Shown here in pieces: positions 45,601 to 64,000 of a stretch of 64,000 nucleotides of DNA. This DNA is from Fratercula arctica. Its lineage: Eukaryota; Chordata; Aves; Charadriiformes; Alcidae. A model generated the notes under the pieces. That model saw nothing but the letters and a program-made list of their open reading frames with translations. It was not told the DNA's origin and ran no database searches. Where the stretch lies: the NCBI GenBank assembly GCA_947846985.1, contig CANTUZ010000014.1, forward strand, positions 6,503,232 through 6,567,231, read 5' to 3'. The position numbers were made by a program, and so were the translations under genes. How positions within the stretch are numbered: the first letter of the stretch is position 1; every line of letters begins with the position of its first letter.

Positions 45601-47023
45601 CAGGTCACCCCCCCGCGACCCCCCCGCGACCTGCACCCCCCCCCCCGCCAGGTCACCCCCCCGCGACCCCCCCGCGACGCCCCCGCGACCTGCCCCCCCC
45701 CCGCCAGGTCACCCCCCCGCGACCCCCCCGCGACGCCCCCCGCGACCTGCACCCCCACCGCCAGGTCACCCCCCCGTGACCCCCCTGCGACCCCCCCGCG
45801 ACCTGCACCCCCAGCGCCAGGTCACCCCCCTGCGACCCCCCCGCGACCTGCACCCCCCCCGCCAGGTCACCCCCCCGCGACCCCCTGCAACCTGCCCCCC
45901 CCCCCGCCAGGTCACCACCCTCGCGACCCCCCCGTGACCCCCCCGCGACCTGCACCCCCAGCGCCAGGTCACCCCCCCGGGACCCCCCTGGGACCCCCCC
46001 GGGACCTGCCCCCCCCCCGCCAAGTCACCCCCCCCACGACCCCCCCGCGACCTGCACCCCCACCACCAGGTCACCCCCCTGCGACCCCCAGAAACCCCCC
46101 ACCCACCCAGGACCCCCCAGGGTACCCCCCCTCGACCCCTCGGGCCTCCTTGGGACCCCCCCCACGGGACCCCCCCACCCCTGGGACCCCCCGAGGCCCC
46201 CACTGGGCCCAGAACAGGAAGTCCCGCCCCTCTGTGGGCTCAGGACAGGAAGTCCCGCCCCTTTGTGGGCCCAGAACAGGAAGTCCTGCCCTTCAGATGC
46301 TGGTGGCCATCTTGGATCCGTTCAGAACAGGAAGTCCCACCCCTCCATGTGCCCGGGACAGGAAGTCCCGCCTCTGCGGGACCTGGTGGCCATCTTGGAT
46401 CCATTCAGAACAGGAAATCCCACCCTCATGGTGGCCATCTTGGCCCCATCCGGAACAGGAAGTCCCACCCTCATGGCAGCCATCTTGCCCCCACCAAGCT
46501 AGGAAATCCCACCCCCTGTAGGCCCGGCGGCCATTTTACCCCCCCCCGACCACCATTTTAACCCCCTTCCCCACCCAAACAACCCGCCTGGTGGCCATCT
46601 TGGGCTGCCCCAGAGCTCCTGGATGGTGGGGGGTGGCTTAAACACCCCCCCCCCCCCCCCCCCCCCATTTAATCACTTGTGCCCCACCCCCCGCAAAAAA
46701 AAGGTGTCACGGGAGGAGGCCCAGGCCTTCGCCCGCCAGAGCCACCTGCCCTACCTGGAGGCCTCCGCCATGACACACCTCAACGTGGACGAGGCCTTTC
46801 ATGAGCTTGTCCGGGCCGTTAGGTGTGTGTGGGGAAATTTGGGGGGGGGGGAATTGAATTTGGGGGGGGTGGGCACGTTTTGGGGCGCCTGTTTAACACA
46901 CCCCCTCCCCCATTTTTTGGGTGATTTTTCAGGCGATTCCGTGAGCGGGAGAGCCCCCCGGCGCTGCCCCCGGCCTCCCCCCGCAGAAAGGACCCCCCCC
47001 ACTGTCCCTGCCCCCTCCTGTGA
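42649..47023 (+). CDS. RRAS: RRAS, Ras-related small GTPase (two indels, altered G motifs)
   Basis: Membrane-bound GTP switch acting in integrin and vascular signalling. Exons: 42649-42780, 43724-43811, 43887-43990, 45006-45113, 46704-46822, 46933-47023. The start MERGRGFGG is an R-Ras-type extension. P-loop GSGGVGKS (29-36), switch [10 protein letters not shown] (51-59) and switch II DTAGQEE (76-82) are intact. The tail ends [21 protein letters not shown], geranylgeranylation expected, with a second Cys as in human. Two oddities in base-binding motifs: NKxD is SKAD (codon at 45085-45087) and SAK is SAM. Two frame breaks: G run 43941-43950 is one base too long, and the C run at 45100-45108 is one short, so exon 4 ([10 protein letters not shown]) is out of frame between them. 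Corrected length 213 residues (human 218). Intron 4 holds about 19 copies of the exon 4 donor edge. Confidence 0.94.
42800..43715. repeat. RRAS intron 1 repeats
   Basis: 42830-43090 repeats AAACAGGGACACCCCC-like units. 43150-43700 repeats CCCAGTTTGGGGGGTTCAG in units of about 60 bp. No exon is seen. Confidence 0.8.
43995..45000. repeat. RRAS intron 3 C-rich repeats
   Basis: 44040-44400 has two to three copies of a unit of about 120 bp with CCCCTTTGCACCCCAAAATG. 44400-45000 is CCCCCCAAACCTGCCCCC-type DNA. Confidence 0.8.
45091..46085 (+). repeat. RRAS exon 4 / donor-edge minisatellite, about 19 copies
   Basis: Unit of about 42-60 bp: GACCTG, a C run, CGCCAGGTCACCCCCC, then CGCGACCCCCC filler. 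The first copy is the true end of exon 4 plus its donor (CAG then GTCACC at 45114); the rest follow in tandem into intron 4. At least 17 copies retain CCAGGTCACC; one reads CCAAGTCACC. C-run lengths vary. Confidence 0.92.
46205..46615 (+). repeat. Tandem ETS / GC-box / YY1-site array in RRAS intron 4
   Basis: ACAGGAAGTCCCGCCC-like words occur eight times (for example 46213, 46244, 46275, 46327, 46358, 46454) and GCCATCTTG five times (for example 46307, 46389, 46434, 46481, 46592), plus two CCATTTTA variants. The words match ETS, SP1 and YY1 consensus sites. Confidence 0.75.
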
Positions 47024-47627
47024 CACACCCCCTCCACCCAGTGATTTTGGGGGGGGGGGGGATGATGCACTTTTTCCAACCCCAAATTTGGGGGGCAGTG
47101 CCCCCCCCAACATGAAAGTGGGGGGCAGACACACCACTTTCTTGCAGACTCCCCCCTTTTTTTCAAATCCCCCCCCCCATTTTTGGAGGCACACCCCCGC
47201 TCCCCTTCCATGGCACCCCCTAAATCCTCCATTTTGGGGGCACCCCCCACCACCACCCTATTTGGGGTCCCTCCCATCTTGGCCCCCCCCATCTTCACTG
47301 CCCCCCCCCCCTTACAACCCTCCACTTTGGGGTCCCAGAGGCCCCCCAATTTGGGGCCCAGTTTCCTCTCTCCCACTTATTTTTTTGGGGGGGCGTCCCC
47401 CCCTCTGTTTCGCCCCAGAAGGACCAGGGGGACCCCCACCAGCTTCACTTGGACACATTCCCCTCCACCACCACCCCAAGGAGGGGGGGGACACGCACAT
47501 GCCCCCCCCCAACTCCCCCCCCCCATGGTATCACGAGTTTTGGGGGGGGGGTGGTGTGTCCCTGTGCTCCCCCCTCCAAGAGCTGCTGTAAATACCAAGG
47601 GCCCCCCTCACTGCGGGGGGGGCACAC
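47024..47627 (+). other. RRAS: RRAS 3' untranslated region
   Basis: About 600 nt between the stop codon and the polyadenylation signal, with T/G-rich and C-rich words, less repetitive than the introns. Confidence 0.65.
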
Positions 47628-47633
47628 AATAAA
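47628..47633 (+). terminator. RRAS: RRAS polyadenylation signal
   Basis: AATAAA followed by GTGCCTT and, about 30 nt on, the GT-rich ATGGTGGTGGGGGGTTGGTG. Confidence 0.8.
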
Positions 47634-47689
47634 GTGCCTTAAAGCCGCTGTGCACATGGTGGTGGGGGGTTGGTGTCACACGTGTGCTG

Positions 47690-48450
47690 GGGGGGGGGTG
47701 CTTATGCGTGGAGACCCCCCCCCAACCCACAGGAGGGGGCATCAAGGGGGGGGACAACCCCCCATAATTTGTCAGGACCCCCCCTTGTGTGACATCGCCC
47801 CCCCCCCCAAGTCGTGTGACACCCCCCCAAATCTGAGCCCCCCCCAAGCCCTACAAGACCCCTCCTGTGACCCCCCCACAATCCCATGAAGCCCCCCCCA
47901 AATCTGACCCACCCCCCCATTTTGAGCCCCCCAAGTCCTATGAGCCCCCTTGTGTGACCCCCCCCCCAAATCGTGCGACCACCCCCCCATTCCCCCAAGA
48001 GCCCCCCATATCTGAGCCCCCCCCCAGGGTTTTGAGCCCCCCCAAGTTCTATGACACCCCCCTGTGTGACAACCCCCCCCAAATCTGAGCCCCCCCCCAG
48101 CCCTACAAGACCCCTCGTGTGACCCCCCCCATGTGTCTGAACCTGCCACCCCCAAACCTGAGCCCCACCCCCCCAAGTTCTATGACCCCCCTGATGTGGC
48201 CCCCCCCCAAGTCTGAGCCCAGTTCTGAGCCCCATTCCCACCAGCCCCCCCAAACCGTGTGACCCCCCCAAAACTGAGCCCCCCCCAGCCCTTCAAGACC
48301 CCTGTGTGACCCCCCACAATATGTGACCCCCCCGCCAAATCTGAACCCCCCCAAAGTCGAGAGCCCCTACAAACACCCCCAATTCCCACAGTCTCCCCCT
48401 CCCCACATCCCCCTCCCCCCCGAAACCGTCCGACACCCCCCTCCCCCCCA
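47690..48450. repeat. CCCCCCAAATCTGAGCCCCCC repeat (degenerate)
   Basis: Between the convergent 3' ends of RRAS and PRR12. About 20 units of 25-45 bp with words such as CTACAAGACCCC and TGTGTGACCCCC. No gene is seen. Confidence 0.8.
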
Positions 48451-49130
48451 TGACCTCCCCCCCCCAAACTTCCCCCCCCCCTCCCCCCCCCCCGCAAAAA
48501 AAGCCACGAAGAGACTCGGGAACGATAAAAAGGTCTCGGCAACACCCACGACACGGCCCGACACGATACACCGTAGAAAAGGAGGGGGGGGGCGGGGGGG
48601 TGCCCCCCCCAAACCCCCCCCCAACCCCCACCCCCCAACTCCCCCCCTGGCCCGGGGGGGTGGGGCCCGATTTTGGGGCCAGATTGGGCGACTTGTTTTT
48701 GGGGGGGGGGAGGGTGGGTGTGTGAAGGGAGGGGGGTATCAGCGGGGGGGCGGCAGGAAAGGGAGGGGGCGGGGGGGCCCCCCTCCCAATATATATAATA
48801 ATAATTATAATAATAATTAAAAAAAAAAAAAGAAATGAAAAAAAAAGGGGGGGGGGGAGGAATCTGCCCCGGTGGGTAGGGGGCAAATTACCCCGGGGGG
48901 GGCGTAAATCCAGCCCCCCCGGGGGAGGGAATCTCTCCCCGGAGGGGGGAATGCCCCCGGGGGGGATAAAGAGCCCCCGGGGGGGGTTAATTCGGGGGGG
49001 GGGGGGGGGCAGATTGCCCCATGGCGGGGGGGTAAAACTGCCCCGGGGGGGGGGCAAATGTGCCCAAGGTGGAGGGGGGAATTTGAACCGGGGGGGGGCA
49101 AATGTGCCCCGGGGTGGGGGGCAAATCTGG
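48450..49130. other. Intergenic low-complexity DNA with an AT block
   Basis: G- and C-homopolymer DNA with one AT-rich block at about 48788-48846 (ATAATAATTATAATAATAATT then poly-A). No open frame of interest. Confidence 0.6.
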
Positions 49131-49366
49131 CGATACAATATGATACATAGAGACTTTGACCCTATACACTATATACAGCCCCCCCCGGGCCCCCCCCAAA
49201 ACCCTGCAGGTGGGGGGAGAGCGAGTGACCCCTCCCTTAGCCTCCCCCCCCACAAAATCCATCCAGATGGGGGGGGGGGGGCGACTTGGCAATAAATAGC
49301 TCGGGGGGGGGGGTTGATGGTCCTTTTTGGGGGGCCCCCCCACCCCTTGGTGTGCCCCACCCCCCT

Positions 49367-49372
49367 TTTATT
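49367..49372 (-). terminator. PRR12: PRR12 polyadenylation signal (distal candidate)
   Basis: AATAAA on the minus strand about 1.06 kb past the PRR12 stop. A second candidate lies at 49685-49690. An ATATATATA/TAAATAAG-rich segment at 49610-49650 suits a 3'UTR. Which signal is used cannot be told. Confidence 0.55.
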
Positions 49373-49684
49373 GACACCCTCTCAATAATTATATACAGGA
49401 CCCCCCCCGGGGGGAGGGGGGGGGACAGGCTGGTCCCAATTTTGGGGGGGCGGAGACACGCAAAAAGGGGACCCAGGAGTTCTGGCCCCCCCAAAAATAA
49501 CCCTGTTCTTTGCCCCGGGGGTGGAGTGAATGGGGGGGGAAGGGGTGCTCCCCCCCCCAAAAAAAAGGGGTCCCAGGCGTTTGGGTGCCCCCCCCGGCTG
49601 GAGACTGGAGGCTACTAAATAGACATTTATACATATATATATAAATAAGGGTTCTCCGCTGGGGGGGGGCACCAGGACCCCCCT

Positions 49685-49690
49685 TTTATT
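49685..49690 (-). terminator. PRR12: PRR12 polyadenylation signal (proximal candidate)
   Basis: AATAAA on the minus strand, about 740 nt past the stop. Confidence 0.5.
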
Positions 49691-50432
49691 GGGGGGGGCC
49701 CCCCTCTTTTTTATTTTGGGGGTGGGGGGGTTGTTGGGGGGGGTCCCCACTTGCCTCTGCCAATGCCCATGGGACCCCCAGGTGGGCCCCCCCTCAAAAA
49801 AAAAAAGGGGTGCTGGGGGGGGGACACCCCCCCCTCCCCTGTCCCCAATTCGGGGGGGGGTTGTCACTTGGGGGGAGGCCTGTCCCCAGTTCGGGGGGGG
49901 TGTGTCCCCACAGAGGGGGGTGTCCCCCCAAAAGGGGGGCTCCCCAAGGAGGGGGGTCCCTGTCCCCAAGGTGGGTGGGCCCTGTCACCGGGGGGGGTGG
50001 TGGTGGTGGGGCACACACCAGTGGGGTGTCCCCATTTTGGGGGTGTCCCTGTCCTGGGGGGGTTCCCTGTCCTGGGGGGGGGGGCTGTCCCCATCCTTGG
50101 GGGGGGGTCCCCGGGGGGTGTCCCCAAAGCCAGGGGGTCTCCAAGGCAGGGGTGTCCCCAAGGGTCTGTCCCCATTCCGGGGTGGCACGTCCCCATCTGG
50201 GGGGGGGGGTGGGGGGGGGGGGTGTTGTCCCCAAGCGGGGGATGTCCCTAAGGCTGCGCCCCATTCCCGGGGGGGAGGCCCATCCCCATCCCGGGGGGGG
50301 GTGTCTCTGTCCCCATTCCAGGGCCATCTGTCCCCATCCCATGGTGGTAGCCCTGTCCCCGGGGGGGGTGTCCTCGTCCCCAACAGGGGTGTCCTCATCC
50401 CCGGGGGGGGTGTCCCCATCGCGGGGGTGGGG

Positions 50433-61792
<11,360 letters not shown>

Positions 61793-61799
61793 CTAGCGG

Positions 61800-62180
61800 G
61801 GGGAGAAAGAAACAGGGGGAATTGAGGGACTCCCAGTGGCTCCCAGTGCCCCCCCCCGGGAGCTCCCAGTGCCCCCAGTATCTCCCAGTACCCCCCCAAG
61901 AGCTTTCAGTGCCCCTCCAGGAGCTCCCAGTGCCCCCCGTATCTACTGGCACAGGGGGGTCCCCCCCTTTGGCACCGCCAGCTTGATCTAGGGTGGGGGG
62001 GGGGAGAGAAATGGGGGGGGCAATAGGGGAGTCCCAGTGTCTCCCAATGCCCCCTCTAGGGACCTCCTAGAGCCCCCATTATCTGCCAGTGCCCCCCCCA
62101 GTATCTCCCAGTGCCCCCCTAGGAGCTCCCAGTGCCCCCCATTATCTCCCAGTGACCTCCCAGCACCCCAACCCCCCCCC
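61800..62180 (-). repeat. CCCAGTGCCCCCC array with a copy of an exon start
   Basis: At 61960-61993 about 33 bp copy the acceptor and first codons of the exon ending at 61792: minus strand CTAGATCAAGCTGGCGGTGC, reading IKLAVPKGG. The remainder is decamer-type array. Confidence 0.82.
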
Positions 62181-62189
62181 CCCAAATCC

Positions 62190-64000
62190 TCACCCTGGGG
62201 GACTGGAGGGGCTCCAAGCCATGGCCATCCCCAACCGTGGGGCTTTGGGGGGCCAATGGGGGGCCATTGGGGGGTCAAAGACAAGGGGGAACCCCCCAAA
62301 AACCCCCTGGTCACCCAACCTTCACCTCCAAAGACCTCGTAACATCCCCCAGTGCCCCAAAGCCTCCTCAAAGCCCCCCAGATCCTCAGCCTGAGGAGCT
62401 TCAGGGTCTTCAAGTCACTGCTACGTCCAATCTTGGGGCTTTTGGGGGCCATCAGAGGGTCAAAGACCAGGAAGAACCCCCCAAAATGACCAAAAACCCC
62501 CTTTTTCCCCCAAGCTTCACCTCCAAAGACCCCGTAACACCCCCCCAGTGCCCCAAAAACCCCTCAAACCCCCAAAATCCTCAACCTGAGGACCTTGAGG
62601 GTCTTCAAGCCATTGCTACGTCCAACCTTGGAGCTTTCAGGGGCCATCAGAGGACCAAAAACCAGGGCAAACTCCCAAAACCCCTTTTTTCCACCAAACT
62701 TTGACTTTCAAAGACCTCGTAACATCTCCCAACACCCCAAAGCCGCCTCAAAGCCCTCAAAATCCTCAACCTGAGGAGCTTGAGGGGCTCCAAGCCATTG
62801 CTACCTCCAACCTTGGGACTTTCTGGGCTCAGAGGGTCAAAGACCAGGAAGAACCGACCAAAAACCCCCTTCTCACCCAACCTTCACGTCCAAAGACCCC
62901 GTAACATCCCCCAGTGCCCCAAAACCTCCTCAAAGCCCCCCAAATCCTCAATGTGAGCGGCTTGAGGGGCTCTACGCCATGGCCATCTCCAACCTTAGGG
63001 CTTTTTGGGGGCCATCAGAGGGTCAAAGACCAGGGGGAACCCCCCAAAACCCCCTTTTCCCCCAAACTTTGACCTCCAAAGACCTCACAACACCCCCCAG
63101 TGCCCCAAAACCCCCTCAAAGCCCCCCAAATCCTCAACCTGAGGAGCTTGAGGGTCTTCAAGACATTGCTATGTCCAACCCTGGGGCTTTCAGGGGCCAC
63201 CAGAGGACCAAGAACCACGGCGGTCCCCAAAACCCCCCTCTTCCCCCCCAACTTTGACCTCCAAAAACCCTGTAACATTCTCCAACACCCCAAAACACCC
63301 TCAAAACCCCCCAAACACTCATCTTGAGGACATTGAAGGTTTTCAAGCCTTTGCTATGTCCAACCTTGGAGCTTTTGGGGGCCATCAGAGGGTTAAACAC
63401 CAGGAAGAACCCACCAAAAAAACGCCTTCTCACCCAACCTTCACCTCCAAAGACATCGTAACATCCCCCAGCGCCCCAAAACCCCCTCAAGGCCCCCCAG
63501 ATCCTCACCTTGAGGGTCTTCAAGCCATTGCTACGTCCAACCTTGGGGCTTTTGGAAGCCATCAGAGGGTCAAAGACCAGGAAGAACCCCCCAAAAAAGA
63601 CCAAACACACCCTTTTCCCCCCAACCTTGACCTCCAAAGACCTCATAACATCCTCCAGTGCCCCAAAACCCTCTCAAATCCCCAAAATCCTCAACCTGAG
63701 GAGCTTGCGTGTTTTCAAGCCATTGCTACGTCCAACCTTGGGGCTTTCAGGGGCCATCAGAGGACCAAAAACCAGGGCAAACTCCCAAAACCCCTTTTTT
63801 CCACCAAACTTTGACCTTCAAAGACCTCGTAACATCTCCCAACACCCCAAAGCCGCCTCAAAGCCCTCAAAATCCTCAACCTGAGGAGCTTGAGGGGCTC
63901 CAAGCCATTGCTACCTCCAACCTTGGGACTTTCTGGGCTCAGAGGGTCAAAGACCAGGAAGAACCCCCCAAAATGACCAAACACACCCTTTTCCCCCAAA
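62190..64000 (-). repeat. About 215-bp tandem repeat, eight to nine copies, with an exon-like segment
   Basis: Each unit carries GCCATTGCTACGTCCAACCT and CTCCAAAGACCTCGTAACAT. On the minus strand the first part reads SPKVGRSNGLKTLK. Only the copy at 63509-63548 keeps a clean CTCAAG then GTGAGG donor; others have CTCAGG, CACTGAGG-like or ATGAGT edges. That copy would splice in phase 0 to IKLAVPKGG and is a candidate PRR12 exon; its acceptor (AAAAG) is weak. Confidence 0.75.
63509..63548 (-). CDS. PRR12: Candidate PRR12 exon inside the 215-bp array
   Basis: Forty nt reading PKVGRSNGLKTLK in the phase needed for the next exon (IKLAVPKGG at 61792). The basic, Lys/Gly-rich content suits PRR12 upstream of that point. 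The donor is AAG then GTGAGG; the acceptor side is AAAAG with a short T-rich stretch about 30 nt before it. All eight or nine array copies encode nearly the same peptide, so a different copy could be the real exon. Confidence 0.4.

Noticed and set aside
44110..46521. 803-codon Pro/Arg-rich open frame on the plus strand
   Set aside because: It runs through RRAS introns 3-4, exon 4 and the donor-edge minisatellite. Its length comes from C-rich repeats lacking stop codons, not from a gene.

Overview
This window is vertebrate nuclear DNA, most probably from a bird and from one of its very GC-rich dot microchromosomes. It carries genes with many short exons, canonical GT-AG junctions on both strands, CpG-rich shared promoters, long C and G homopolymers, and introns built almost entirely of minisatellites. 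I recognised no SINE, LINE or LTR element. All gene names rest on recalled family sequence; no database was searched. The host assignment is inference.

Layout, left to right. SHANK1 (minus; only its first two coding exons, 12-923) is followed by about 4 kb of CpG and minisatellite DNA. EMC10 (minus, 5066-10599, complete) shares a promoter with a one-exon remnant of GARIN5A/FAM71E1 (plus, to 11150). MYBPC2 (minus, 12515-30484) is complete: 29 coding exons sum to 3486 nt. SCAF1 (minus, 31521-40886) and RRAS (plus, 42649-47023) share a second CpG promoter. PRR12 (minus, 50433-61792) converges on RRAS; its N-terminal part lies beyond 64000.

The genes form no pathway: post-synaptic scaffold, ER membrane insertase subunit, thick-filament protein, splicing/CTD factor, small GTPase, nuclear factor. 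They match human 19q13.33 in local order and relative orientation (PRR12-RRAS-SCAF1 and MYBPC2-GARIN5A-EMC10), but the human genes between SCAF1 and MYBPC2 (IRF3 onward) and between EMC10 and SHANK1 are absent.

The most striking signal is a repeated pattern: intronic tandem arrays and isolated repeats that contain copies of the neighbouring exon edge, usually the last exon codons plus the 5' splice site. I see it in EMC10, RRAS, MYBPC2 (three places) and PRR12 (four or five places). It creates series of decoy or alternative splice donors and may be an undescribed way in which minisatellites arise in GC-rich avian introns. A second pattern is single-base length errors in coding C/G homopolymers of RRAS, SCAF1 and PRR12, most likely assembly errors.
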